44,480 nt of DNA from Equadaptatus sp045642965 (GTDB lineage: Bacteria > Synergistota > Synergistia > Synergistales > Synergistaceae). The stretch is from contig JAZUJX010000029.1 of NCBI GenBank assembly GCA_045642965.1, positions 1-44,480 of the forward strand, given 5' to 3'. Below are positions 1-7,758 of this stretch, one piece after another (position 1 is the first letter of the stretch; every line of letters begins with the position of its first letter). The notes beneath the pieces were generated by a model, which had not been told where the DNA came from, did no database searches, and worked only from the letters and a program-made list of their open reading frames with translations. The position numbers and the translations under genes were made by a program.

Positions 1-150
1 TACGGTGTATGCCGGGGTGCAAAACCGAGACACGAGGCCGATGCTTCCGGGAAGAGGCAGGTTCGCAAGAGACCTGCAGACTCCGGACGAAAACGAACGG
101 ACGGCGCTGGCAGCATCTGCGCCCAGCCCAGTAGGAAGTAATCCGGAGTT
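1..150. other. Unassigned structured stretch at window edge
   Basis: No gene could be recognised here. The stretch is GC-rich and can fold on the plus strand. A 6-bp hairpin pairs 57-62 with 72-77. An 8-bp perfect long-range helix pairs ACTCCGGA (80-87) with TCCGGAGT (142-149) and encloses a smaller GGCGC/GCGCC helix near 103-123. This could be the 3' part of a structured RNA cut by the window edge. All three plus-strand frames are open for 40 or more codons, so a C-terminal coding fragment is also possible. It does not match the conserved segments of RNase P RNA, tmRNA, SRP RNA or a cobalamin riboswitch that I know. Confidence 0.3.
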
Positions 151-270
151 AAGCTTTAAGCGGTAAGCTTTAAGCATTAAGCCAAAAGCAGTGAAAAGAT
201 TTTATTTTTAATAAGATTTTTTCGCATTATTCTGCTTAAGGCTTACTGCTTATTGCTTATGGCTATCTTT
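147..270. repeat. AT-rich degenerate TTAAGC/GCTTAA repeats
   Basis: Short units of the type TAAGCTTTAAGC recur in the left half (147-182). Their approximate inverse (GCTTAAGGCTTACTGCTTATTGC and similar) recurs in the right half (231-262), so the segment can fold into an imperfect long hairpin with an AT-rich centre. There is no open frame with a ribosome binding site. It marks the left side of the accessory island. Its role is unknown. Confidence 0.45.
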
Positions 271-334
271 GTTGTACCAAAATTCTGCTGCCGGCTGTCA
301 TTTGACGGCTGTCAGCAAAAAATATTCAAAAAAT

Positions 335-368
335 CAAAGCGGGGGACTGAAACCAGTCCCCCGCTTTG
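335..368. terminator. 15-bp perfect hairpin, left copy flanking TA module
   Basis: CAAAGCGGGGGACTG (335-349) pairs perfectly with 354-368 around a four-base loop. It lies 24 bases beyond the antitoxin stop, and on minus the stem is followed by an A/T-rich stretch, so it probably terminates the toxin-antitoxin transcript. A near-identical hairpin lies on the other side of the module at 1173-1208. Confidence 0.6.
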
Positions 369-391
369 TTATTTACTGTAAATTTTTCGAT

Positions 392-721
392 TTAACCGGC
401 TTCGGCAACACGTCTGCCCCTGTGATTTTCGGCAGGGGTAATGGAAAGAGTGTAACCGAGCGGAGACAAAATTTTGAAAAGAGTATCTATCTGCGGTGTA
501 GCAGACATACTCTCCAGCCGCGCTATTGCAGGCTGTTTAACGCCGCAAAGCTCTGCAAGTCCCCTCTGCGAAAGTCCCCGCTCTTCTCGGATTTCTATCA
601 GTTTCCCGATAAGCTTTGTTTCAAACTCTACCTGCGCCCTCTCCGCAGGGCTGACTCTTGTTTCGTCATTCATGTAATCGTCAAAGGTGGAAAACGTTTC
701 TCCGTTAATTTTCACGCTCAT
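392..721 (-). CDS. HTH-type antitoxin (HigA/XRE-like)
   Basis: This 109-residue protein is the probable antitoxin and autorepressor of the toxin encoded just upstream. Residues about 38-95 form an XRE-type helix-turn-helix: a helix ending in REERGLSQRGLAELCGVKQ, then a recognition helix with PAIARLES. The N-terminal 35 residues are acidic and probably bind the toxin. The ATG at 721 is chosen because AGGAG lies nine bases upstream; the in-frame GTG at 730 lies inside the toxin gene. It starts one base after the toxin stop, so the two are translationally coupled. Toxin-first order is typical of HigBA-type loci. The palindrome in the promoter at 1103-1122 is a plausible binding site for it. The family call rests on the HTH and the gene pairing. 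Confidence 0.8.
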   Translation of the reverse strand: MSVKINGETFSTFDDYMNDETRVSPAERAQVEFETKLIGKLIEIREERGLSQRGLAELCGVKQPAIARLESMSATPQIDTLFKILSPLGYTLSITPAENHRGRRVAEAG

Positions 722-722
722 A

Positions 723-1082
723 TTACTCACTCCTGTCCAAAAAATCTTTCAGTCTGGATTTTGCCTTTTCAATTTCAATTTTTGGCGTCTTTTGCGATTT
801 CTTAATAAAGTAATGCAGCAACACAAAACGATTTTCTTTCCACGTAAAGAAAAAAATCCTGTTACGCAACGGACGCAATTCCCACAAATCACCTTCAATA
901 TGTTTGACAACAGGCTGCCCGACACGCGTGCCGTATTCTGATAGAGAACTCATATACGACAAAATTTTTACCCTGTTAATGCGTGCAGTCTTACTGCTTT
1001 CGCCCTGCCGTTTCAAATCATCCAGATATTCCTCAATCGGTGACTCGCCGTTCCGCAGGTGGTAGAAAATGACCTCATACAT
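723..1082 (-). CDS. RelE/HigB-type toxin (phage-derived Gp49-like)
   Basis: This 119-residue protein is a predicted mRNA interferase of the RelE/ParE superfamily, in the Gp49-like/HigB branch. The family pattern is visible: an N-terminal YEVIFYHLRNGESPIEEYLDDL segment in two parts (strand, then helix), a central basic helix, the strand pair DLWELRPLRNRIFFF with its typical E-L-R core, and a C-terminal hydrophobic strand followed by KSQKTPKIEIEKAKSRL. The ATG at 1082 is chosen because AAGGTG lies upstream at good spacing; a longer frame to 1130 would run through the promoter and operator. It forms a two-gene unit with the following HTH antitoxin. The ribosome-dependent activity is a family expectation, not something the sequence proves. 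Confidence 0.8.
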   Translation of the reverse strand: MYEVIFYHLRNGESPIEEYLDDLKRQGESSKTARINRVKILSYMSSLSEYGTRVGQPVVKHIEGDLWELRPLRNRIFFFTWKENRFVLLHYFIKKSQKTPKIEIEKAKSRLKDFLDRSE

Positions 1083-1101
1083 ATTTATCACCTTAACGCC
1101 G

Positions 1102-1130
1102 ATGATAACATATAAGTTATCACAAGTCAA
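1102..1130 (-). promoter_or_regulatory. TA promoter with embedded operator
   Basis: On minus, TTGACT (1125-1130) and TATCAT (1102-1107) are separated by 17 bases. A perfect inverted repeat, TGATAAC-6-GTTATCA (1103-1122), covers the spacer and the -10. This is the expected layout for autorepression by the antitoxin. Confidence 0.65.
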
Positions 1131-1172
1131 CCCAACCTAAGCGCTTTAAATTTCCTATATCCACAGACAAAA

Positions 1173-1208
1173 CAAAAGCGGGGGACTGAAAACAGTCCCC
1201 CGCTTTTG
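1173..1208. terminator. 16-bp perfect hairpin, right copy flanking TA module
   Basis: CAAAAGCGGGGGACTG (1173-1188) pairs perfectly with 1193-1208 around AAAA. On minus it lies 65 bases beyond the mcrC stop and is the likely terminator of the mcrBC transcript. It differs from the 335-368 copy by one extra A/T pair in the stem and one loop base. Confidence 0.6.
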
Positions 1209-1273
1209 TATTCTCATACGCTCTGTTGCGAGAATTACATCTCACCGCGCAACGTGTGCAAAATTTGCACACG

Positions 1274-2425
1274 TTAAACCTTTTTATCTGTATCCTCTCG
1301 AACTTCTGAGGATTTTTCGGGAGTAGGCTCGTTTTCTATTACTGGAATACTAGGTTTAATATCACCAAAACAATCATTGATAATAGCCACAAGGTCATTC
1401 GCGATGTTTTGAGACTTCTGATTTAGATTAAGAGTTTTGACATAATACCAATTTTCATTAATACAAACTTTTGACTGCTCAAACTCGACACCTTCGGGCT
1501 GGGCATAAAGCAACATACCCATAACTTCACCGTTATAAGCCTTTTTCTCATTTTCTACGTAAGTAAAAATTTGATATAAGTTGGCATTGATGTATCGTTC
1601 TTTTCCATAATATTGTCTTGTTGCTTTTGTATAATATTTTGCATCCAATATCAGTTTTTTACGGCTTCTTTTGTCCTCAATAACAACATCCGCATACATC
1701 GCAGGCCACGATGCTGGCAGTTCTTTATCGTTGAGACGACCATCCCATTGAATTTTTTTGTGTCCCGATTCAACTGCCAATGATTTATTGTAATGATGCC
1801 GGTAAAATGCTCGTATAAATTTCTCGTAAAGTGAATATAGTTTTTCGTCTGTGTCAATATTGATAAGTTTGTTACGACCATTTTCACTAGAAGGGAGATT
1901 ATTTTCAAGCAAAAATTTACATATTGATATTATTGTTTCATAACTTGCATTATTCCTGTGAAAATGCAAGTCACCCCACCGTATCAGTTTGGGATCCACA
2001 ATGTCTACATCCGCAAAAAATAGCATAGATTTTTTTATACTGTTTTTTGTCGCTATATCAATTTTATTGTTCTTGAGAAGAGCGAAACATGCTGTTTTGA
2101 TAATGCTGTTATATTGGTCATTAACAGATAATTCTTCAAACGTACACGAAACTTTTAATTTTTTCTGAAGCTTATTTCTGATCGTACCGGCGATATTTAA
2201 TTTTCCCTTAATCACAGAAAGGTCGTCTGTTTTATTGATATACTCCCTGTATAATCCGCGTTTAATCTGCCTTGCAACGGCGTTCGAGATAATTTTTGCA
2301 AACAAATCGTCTGCATTATCATAATCTTCTTCATCTTTTAACTCTAAATCCGTATGCTTAATAGAATCAAACACATACGACAACATAAACCAAATATTGC
2401 GAATAAAAATCTTATTATCAGACAT
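1274..2425 (-). CDS. mcrC: McrC-family nuclease subunit
   Basis: This 383-residue protein resembles McrC, the nuclease partner of the McrB GTPase. The N-terminal half carries the typical YREYINKTDDLSVIKGKLN pattern (residues 60-77). After it come LYEKFIRAFYRHHY (199-212) and a PD-(D/E)xK-type centre with Asp246 in YADVVIE and the LDAK of residues 260-263. It starts with ATG overlapping the mcrB stop by one base (TAATG), so the two are translationally coupled. The C-terminus (about 355-383) is charged and low in complexity. Base composition is clearly more AT-rich than the core genes to the right, consistent with transfer. The catalytic motif position was read by eye; the family call is firm, its target is not. 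Confidence 0.85.
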   Translation of the reverse strand: MSDNKIFIRNIWFMLSYVFDSIKHTDLELKDEEDYDNADDLFAKIISNAVARQIKRGLYREYINKTDDLSVIKGKLNIAGTIRNKLQKKLKVSCTFEELSVNDQYNSIIKTACFALLKNNKIDIATKNSIKKSMLFFADVDIVDPKLIRWGDLHFHRNNASYETIISICKFLLENNLPSSENGRNKLINIDTDEKLYSLYEKFIRAFYRHHYNKSLAVESGHKKIQWDGRLNDKELPASWPAMYADVVIEDKRSRKKLILDAKYYTKATRQYYGKERYINANLYQIFTYVENEKKAYNGEVMGMLLYAQPEGVEFEQSKVCINENWYYVKTLNLNQKSQNIANDLVAIINDCFGDIKPSIPVIENEPTPEKSSEVREDTDKKV

Positions 2426-4839
2426 TACTGATTATTTTGTGTAACCGATAGATAATCCTTTAATTTTGTGTGACACTCATCTATCTTTTTTGGTTCATCA
2501 AACCAATATTCTTCCAGAAGCGGCATAATATCGTATTTAACAATTCTTTTCAATTGTTCTTCATCTAAACTCTCTTTACAGAAATAGCTATGCCCTATTT
2601 TAAAACCTTTGCCAAGGCTCTCTTCAATTTCTTTGTTTATTTCTTTAATTATATTAACCAATGTTTGAGTTTTCTCGCCTCTTATTAATTCTTTAAACTT
2701 TAGATTATCAAATGCAGGCTCTATCTCAAAGAAACTAAACCGTCTGCGCAGAGCGTAATCTATCAATGCCAAACTGCGGTCAGCAGTATTCATCATTCCG
2801 ATAATGTAAACATTTTCCGGAACACTAAACCGTTCATCTTTACCATCTTTATCCTTGTATGCCAACGTTGCACTGTATGACGCTCGTTTATCCGCTTCAA
2901 TAAGCATAAGCAACTCGCCAAATATATTGCTGACGTTCCCGCGGTTTATTTCATCAATGATAAAAACAAATTTATGCTGCGGATAATTTTTAGCAGCCTT
3001 ACAAAATCTGTAAAAAATACCGTAGGACATTTCAAAAGAACCGTCCGACTTAGGGCGATATCCCATAACAAAATCTTCATACGAATAATTTTGATGGAAC
3101 TGTATGAATTTCGAGTACACATTTCCATCCTTATCGCTGCCCTCGCCCTTCCCTTTCAAGTTAGCCACTATTTTTCTGGCTACAAATGTTTTTCCAACCC
3201 CCGGAGGTCCTTGCAGAATAATATTTTTCTTCTCTGTGAGGACACTCACCATTTCTCCACAATATTTGGAATCGATATAGACATCTGTCAAATTACTATC
3301 TTCTTCCAATGTAAAATCACCTAGAGGATTATTATCATGTTCCTGTTCATCGCCTTTTTGAGGGCAGGGCTCAATATTAGGAGACGATGGTTTGATCGTA
3401 TTAGTATATGCATAATACGACAATTCAGGTATTGTTTTACATGGTATTTCATTTCCTAATAATTCATAAATTTTGCCAAGTAAGCCGAGATATTGTTCAC
3501 CAGTAATTGTTTCACGATTTGGATACGCCAAACTTTCTCCTTTGGCATACTTCGATGATATTAGTTTATTATTTCGATCGTCAAGGCTTATGTAATAGTA
3601 TGGACGTGCCCAAAATAGCCCCATAGTAAGCGAGCGTCTACCAACACCGCATTGCGTTACAACTGTGTCAAAAGACAGTTCAAAACGCTTGCGTATTGCC
3701 TTGTCATGAAAATTAGCAGATAATTCTATAGCTATTTCAAATATATTCCACAAATTTTGAATATCATTTGGTGAATATTTAGGGTTATCACGATATGTAA
3801 AAAATGCTATATTCATAGGTGTAAGTTTCGGGACACCAACAAAATTGGTTGGAGTAGTTACACCGCTAATTTTAAATTCATCAATCAGTCCCTCTATAAT
3901 TGCAATTCGTTTGGCATTCTCATATTGATTAAACCAAGCAAAAATAGTAAACGGATCAATATCGCTTAATAAATCTCGATCTTTGTTGTTCGAAACCTTA
4001 AGGGCAACGTTAAGCGATGGGTCGAGTTTGTCAATCACATTGTGTATTTTTTGGATTAACTCCTGCCGTTTGTCTTTATATTCAAGTAGTTTATCTGCAA
4101 ACTTACTATAAAAAACAGTCCACTCGTACGCTTCAGGCATTTCAGCAACTCTCCCAAATGTATTTTTTACAATTTTCATATCATCTCTGCCTACCATACC
4201 AGAAATTGCATCCTTGTCAAATTCTAATTGACTACCATCTACATTTAATAACCCAAATGCGACACAATGTTGCATTAAACTCGGCACCCTATTATCGGCA
4301 GTTGAGGTTCTAGCATCTCTATTGTATGGCGTAGAGTCTGTATCATAAATGTTTTTTACAGTCTCAAAATAATCATTCATAAATTTTTTCTTACCATTAT
4401 AACTATATCCATTTTCGCTCAAATATAACTTCAATATCTTGAATGGTACTGAATCTATAAAAATTTGTTTGTACACATAATACAACCTCTGATTACATTC
4501 TGCCATCTGTTTAACAATCGGGACTGCGTCAGAGCTTTCAGTAAAGGTTTTGTCATATTTTGATATCAATACATATAATTCGTGCCCTTTTGTTGTAAGT
4601 TCTAATCTTGCGGGAACACTATTTGAGGTAACCGCACAACTGACAAGACCTAGCCCTAGCATATATTCTGTAGTCCATGCATAACCAATATTATTTTTAA
4701 AATTAGTATAACGATAACCATTCTTGTGCCATAAACCATCTGCCCCTGCATGCTTTACATAATTCAAAATTCTTCCCATAGGAGCAGGACCAGAAATTAT
4801 ATTTTTAAATTGTAACTCTCCAATATCAAGTTTAATCAT
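2425..4839 (-). CDS. mcrB: McrB-like AAA+ GTPase with large N-terminal domain
   Basis: This 804-residue protein is the motor subunit of an McrBC-type restriction system. The C-terminal 270 residues are an McrB AAA+ module: Walker A GPPGVGKT (about 544-551), Walker B with FIIDEINRGN (about 626-635), the McrB guanine-binding signature MNTADRS (about 683-689) and an arginine-rich LRRRF that is probably the finger. The first 500 residues do not look like the small DNA-binding domain of E. coli McrB. They hold several aromatic-rich segments (e.g. TPMNIAFFTYRDNPKYSP) and may carry target recognition. The ATG at 4839 is used because GGGGTGA precedes it; the frame extends upstream only to a TTG. It faces the methylase operon across a 150-bp divergent region. 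Confidence 0.85.
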   Translation of the reverse strand: MIKLDIGELQFKNIISGPAPMGRILNYVKHAGADGLWHKNGYRYTNFKNNIGYAWTTEYMLGLGLVSCAVTSNSVPARLELTTKGHELYVLISKYDKTFTESSDAVPIVKQMAECNQRLYYVYKQIFIDSVPFKILKLYLSENGYSYNGKKKFMNDYFETVKNIYDTDSTPYNRDARTSTADNRVPSLMQHCVAFGLLNVDGSQLEFDKDAISGMVGRDDMKIVKNTFGRVAEMPEAYEWTVFYSKFADKLLEYKDKRQELIQKIHNVIDKLDPSLNVALKVSNNKDRDLLSDIDPFTIFAWFNQYENAKRIAIIEGLIDEFKISGVTTPTNFVGVPKLTPMNIAFFTYRDNPKYSPNDIQNLWNIFEIAIELSANFHDKAIRKRFELSFDTVVTQCGVGRRSLTMGLFWARPYYYISLDDRNNKLISSKYAKGESLAYPNRETITGEQYLGLLGKIYELLGNEIPCKTIPELSYYAYTNTIKPSSPNIEPCPQKGDEQEHDNNPLGDFTLEEDSNLTDVYIDSKYCGEMVSVLTEKKNIILQGPPGVGKTFVARKIVANLKGKGEGSDKDGNVYSKFIQFHQNYSYEDFVMGYRPKSDGSFEMSYGIFYRFCKAAKNYPQHKFVFIIDEINRGNVSNIFGELLMLIEADKRASYSATLAYKDKDGKDERFSVPENVYIIGMMNTADRSLALIDYALRRRFSFFEIEPAFDNLKFKELIRGEKTQTLVNIIKEINKEIEESLGKGFKIGHSYFCKESLDEEQLKRIVKYDIMPLLEEYWFDEPKKIDECHTKLKDYLSVTQNNQ

Positions 4840-4913
4840 TTCAGTCACCCCATAGATGGTATATACGTGCAATAAGATACTACATTACACCAAGTCCTTT
4901 ATAAAACATCGCC

Positions 4914-4919
4914 ATTATA
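4914..4919 (-). promoter_or_regulatory. Probable mcrB -10 element
   Basis: TATAAT on minus lies about 75 bases upstream of the mcrB ATG. No -35 with good spacing to it is obvious. An alternative is TTGTTT (4941-4946) with TAATAT at 18-base spacing. Either choice places the 4944-4971 inverted repeat at or just upstream of this promoter. Confidence 0.4.
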
Positions 4920-4943
4920 TTAAGCCGAAAACATAACTATAAA

Positions 4944-4971
4944 CAATCATATTCACCTTGACATATGATTG
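4944..4971. promoter_or_regulatory. Inverted-repeat operator in RM divergent region
   Basis: CAATCATAT (4944-4952) and ATATGATTG (4963-4971) form a perfect 9-bp inverted repeat with a 10-bp spacer. The right arm and spacer cover the -35 of the methylase-side promoter, and the left arm lies on the mcrB side. A site like this between divergent restriction and modification genes is where a controller protein would bind. Confidence 0.6.
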
Positions 4972-4986
4972 AATTTAATGTAATAT
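4958..4986 (+). promoter_or_regulatory. Promoter of controller-methylase operon
   Basis: TTGACA (4958-4963), a 17-base spacer and TAATAT (4981-4986) form a near-consensus sigma-70 promoter. The expected transcription start falls at about 4992-4994, on the first codon of the next gene, so the mRNA may be leaderless. Confidence 0.7.
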
Positions 4987-4993
4987 CAACATA

Positions 4994-5338
4994 GTGAGTC
5001 AAATGACACGGTTAGAGTTGATACGTTACCTTAACAGAGTTAAGCCATACATGAACCTATCAGCCCTATGCCACCATTATAATAGGTTGCATAGCGATTT
5101 TTCTATTGATTACAACAACCTACGCGTTACACTAAACAATAAAGCTCCTTATCGTCTGAGCACCGAAAAACTACAAGCATTTGTAGATTTCTTGCAAACA
5201 GACATCTTTGAGAAGCAATTTAAACTTAAGTTTAATTCGCTAGACCAACACAGCGTATTAAAATCTGTTATTGAAAAGAATGCCGATACACTTTTAAATT
5301 CCATTTTGGAGGCAATCAACCATGGAATTCAAGATTAA
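4994..5338 (+). CDS. Small putative controller protein of RM system
   Basis: This 114-residue protein was not assigned to a named family. It reads as mostly helical, with a possible divergent helix-turn-helix (SALCHHYN ... DYNNLRVTLNNKAPYRLSTEKL, residues about 23-61). A basic N-terminus is followed by a leucine-rich tail that could mediate dimerisation. It is the first gene of the methylase operon and overlaps the next gene by 17 bases. The start is GTG at 4994 or ATG at 5003. No ribosome binding site is visible and the promoter places the mRNA 5' end at the GTG, as in leaderless transcripts known for some restriction controllers. Position and size, together with the nearby inverted repeat, suggest a regulator of the system. 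It could instead be a small accessory subunit. Confidence 0.6.
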   Translation: MSQMTRLELIRYLNRVKPYMNLSALCHHYNRLHSDFSIDYNNLRVTLNNKAPYRLSTEKLQAFVDFLQTDIFEKQFKLKFNSLDQHSVLKSVIEKNADTLLNSILEAINHGIQD

Positions 5339-6608
5339 CGATAAAAGCAAGTATAAAACGATACTTGATATCGAAAAACAAGAGCATCGCATAGCCATGC
5401 ACTCTTTCCACAGATATTACGGAAAACTTATACCAGCCATTCCATCAGCTTTTATCAAAGAATTCACTGCAGAGGGCGCAATAGTGTTCGATCCATTTTC
5501 AGGTTCAGGAACTACTGCCATAGAAGCCATATATCACCACAGAAATTTTTATGGAATTGAAATTAATCCATTGTCGCAACAAATAGCTACTGTTAAAACA
5601 ACTCCACTTAATGTTGATGTTTTAAACTCAATAAATGACAAATTGTTTGATATAATAAAATTTAGAACTTTTGATATCAATGAACATGACTTACCATTTT
5701 TACAGAACAGAGATCATTGGTTTAAAGATTTCGTACAAAAAGACCTAATTCACATTAAAAAATCTATAGACTATCTTTTTACTATAGACCCTGCTCTCAA
5801 AACACCTGATAAGATACCATATAAAAAGTTTTATCTTATGGTTATTTCTGCAATCTTAAGGAATGTCAGTAACGCTGACACAATGCATGTTTTTCCAGGA
5901 ATAAGTAAAAGAATGAGAGCACTTGAAGCTGAGGGGAAAATTCATATTGATGTGATTTCCTCTTTCGAAAGAGCTGTAAAAAAACGCACTACATACTACA
6001 CTTTTAATGATGGTAAATCTAAAGCAGAGATTTTTCTTGGTGATGCCACATGTTATGACTTACATTTTCTAAAAAATAAAGTCGATTTAATTGTAACTAA
6101 CCCACCATATATATCTTCAGTACGTTATATCGAAACACTAAAGCTTGAAATGTATTGGATGAACTACATAAAATCATCCGCTGAATACTCAGCCCTTGCA
6201 CACAAAATGATTGGCAACGACCGTCTCTGTAAACATGAATATACAACTATAGAGTATACTGCCTTTGCTGAGATAAATAAAATTATTGACGATATGAGTG
6301 CAATAGATATGAAATCGGCAAAAATACTCGGTAGTTTCTTCAATATGATGGAAAAAGTTATCTGTAATATGTATAACGTTCTAAAATCCGGAAGCAAAGT
6401 TGTTATAAAAATTTCTGACAGTAAAATTAAGAAAAAAATTATAGAGACTGGCAAACTTATGACTCTTATTGCTATTGATCATGGCTTCAAGTTAATTGAT
6501 GTTTTTGTTGACAAAATCGATGAAAACCATCGTTCACTTATGACTACGCGCAATACATATAGTGATGTCATTACTCAAGATTACATAATAATCTGGGAGA
6601 AAATATAA
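5322..6608 (+). CDS. DNA methyltransferase, N6-adenine/N4-cytosine type
   Basis: This 428-residue protein is a predicted AdoMet-dependent DNA amino-methyltransferase. The AdoMet-binding motif DPFSGSGTT lies at residues 57-65, followed by an acidic end of strand two (FYGIEINP, 76-83). The catalytic motif TNPPY lies at 259-263, with VDLIV just before it. About 190 residues separate the two motifs and include a likely target-recognition segment. GGAGG precedes the ATG at proper spacing. It overlaps the gene upstream by 17 bases and the second methylase by one base (TAATG), so all three are one transcript. It presumably protects one strand or half-site of the sequence cut by the McrBC-like genes opposite. 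Whether it makes m6A or m4C cannot be told from the motif. Confidence 0.88.
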   Translation: MEFKINDKSKYKTILDIEKQEHRIAMHSFHRYYGKLIPAIPSAFIKEFTAEGAIVFDPFSGSGTTAIEAIYHHRNFYGIEINPLSQQIATVKTTPLNVDVLNSINDKLFDIIKFRTFDINEHDLPFLQNRDHWFKDFVQKDLIHIKKSIDYLFTIDPALKTPDKIPYKKFYLMVISAILRNVSNADTMHVFPGISKRMRALEAEGKIHIDVISSFERAVKKRTTYYTFNDGKSKAEIFLGDATCYDLHFLKNKVDLIVTNPPYISSVRYIETLKLEMYWMNYIKSSAEYSALAHKMIGNDRLCKHEYTTIEYTAFAEINKIIDDMSAIDMKSAKILGSFFNMMEKVICNMYNVLKSGSKVVIKISDSKIKKKIIETGKLMTLIAIDHGFKLIDVFVDKIDENHRSLMTTRNTYSDVITQDYIIIWEKI

Positions 6609-7630
6609 TGCTCAAGCTAGACAGTATTCGATATATGGGAATTAAATCAAATCTACTTGGATATATTATTCCGGCAATACAACAAATAACACCAAAGAAT
6701 GGTACTGTATGCGATCTTATGGCAGGTTCAAGCGTTGTCGCTTACGCATTAAAAGAGTATTATACGGTATACACAAACGATGTTCAAAAATACAGTTATG
6801 TGATTAGCAAAGCAGTTATCGAAAATCAACATGAAAATATTTCAGATCAACTAGCACAACTTGAATTATGTCCACATATAACAGATAACAGTATAAACCA
6901 TTATTATACTTATTTTGAAGACGTATATTCTCAGACATATTTTTCTAAACACCAATGTCAAGATATAGACAACATACGGTATGCAATTGAAAAAACGAAA
7001 AATATATATCGGAAAATGCTATATTTGTTAGCTCTTATGTGCGCTATGTGTAAAGTTCAGTCAACTCCTGGACACTTTGCACAGTATATGCCTGATACCA
7101 ATCCTAGAATAATACCATTGCAACGCATGGACTTATTAAATGAGTTTCTGAACAAATGCAATAATTATAGCAACATTTATTTTTCAAATAAGTCTAATAG
7201 ATGTTACTGCCAAGATTTCAAAGAACTACTTAAGACAAGTACTCTAGGGAACGTTGATACAATATACCTAGATTCACCATACACACAGGAGCAATATTCG
7301 AGATTTTATCATATTTTAGAAACTGTAGTAAAATACGACAAGCCCGAAACTAACTTCAAAGCAAAGTATAGAAATGACAGGTTTATGAGTGGCTTCTGTT
7401 ATAAAAGTACGGTAGCTAGTGAATTTGAGACGGTATTTAGTTTTTGTAAACGACATTCAATAGCTATTGTCATAAGTTATTCAATAAGAGCTGTTTTGCC
7501 AATAGATGAGTTGCTTTCATTATGCCACCAATATTTTACATCTGTAGATTACACAGAAATATCACATAAACACTCTACACAAGGCAAAGGTCCTCAAAAA
7601 ATTAAGGAGATATTGATTGTATGTAGATAA
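6608..7630 (+). CDS. D12-class-like adenine DNA methyltransferase
   Basis: This 340-residue protein looks like an alpha-class (D12-type) N6-adenine methyltransferase. The N-terminal YMGIKSNLLGYI (9-20) is the usual motif X, DLMAGSSVVAYAL (36-48) replaces the canonical FxGxG motif I, and DSPYTQEQYSRFY (222-234) is the DPPY catalytic motif with Ser for the first Pro. TPGHFAQY (153-160) is a further conserved stretch. It is last in the controller-methylase operon and ends at a strong hairpin terminator. Two methylases of different classes in one system usually mean an asymmetric recognition sequence, with one enzyme per strand. AT-rich composition matches its operon partners. Confidence 0.85.
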   Translation: MLKLDSIRYMGIKSNLLGYIIPAIQQITPKNGTVCDLMAGSSVVAYALKEYYTVYTNDVQKYSYVISKAVIENQHENISDQLAQLELCPHITDNSINHYYTYFEDVYSQTYFSKHQCQDIDNIRYAIEKTKNIYRKMLYLLALMCAMCKVQSTPGHFAQYMPDTNPRIIPLQRMDLLNEFLNKCNNYSNIYFSNKSNRCYCQDFKELLKTSTLGNVDTIYLDSPYTQEQYSRFYHILETVVKYDKPETNFKAKYRNDRFMSGFCYKSTVASEFETVFSFCKRHSIAIVISYSIRAVLPIDELLSLCHQYFTSVDYTEISHKHSTQGKGPQKIKEILIVCR

Positions 7631-7676
7631 AACTCCAAAAATGTCATTTTTTGCAAATGACATTTTTGGAGTTTTT
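7631..7676 (+). terminator. Methylase operon terminator carrying the ATGTCATTT palindrome
   Basis: A 19-bp perfect stem (7631-7649 with 7655-7673), a five-base loop and a T-run at 7672-7676 form an intrinsic terminator right after the methylase stop. The upper stem contains AAAATGTCATTT/AAATGACATTTT, the same word as the palindromes at 8814-8840 and 10067-10107. Confidence 0.8.
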
Positions 7677-7678
7677 CG

Positions 7679-7750
7679 TTATTTTTCATAGCGGATTTCG
7701 TAGGTTTTTACGCCTTTGGCGCGGACTTTTTGAAGCATATCTGCCGTGCC
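7679..7750 (-). pseudogene. Possible 3' remnant of a lost gene
   Basis: Reading minus, an open frame ends GTADMLQKVRAKGVKTYEIR-YEK-stop at 7679. Its composition looks like real protein, but it has no start or ribosome binding site of its own. Upstream it overlaps the end of the ORF6N-PLD gene in another frame. It may be the tail of a gene whose front was replaced by the ORF6N-PLD cassette. It could also be chance coding in a 130-bp gap. Confidence 0.3.
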
Positions 7751-7758
7751 ACACAATG

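Noticed and set aside
1..150. Cobalamin riboswitch (GGGAAG and GAGACCTGC words present)
   Set aside because: The GCCACTG element and the correct spacing are absent, and GACCTGC is part of a simple local hairpin.
269..805. 178-codon open frame on plus over the antitoxin gene
   Set aside because: It crosses a hairpin, has no ribosome binding site and lies opposite the HTH antitoxin that has clear family features.
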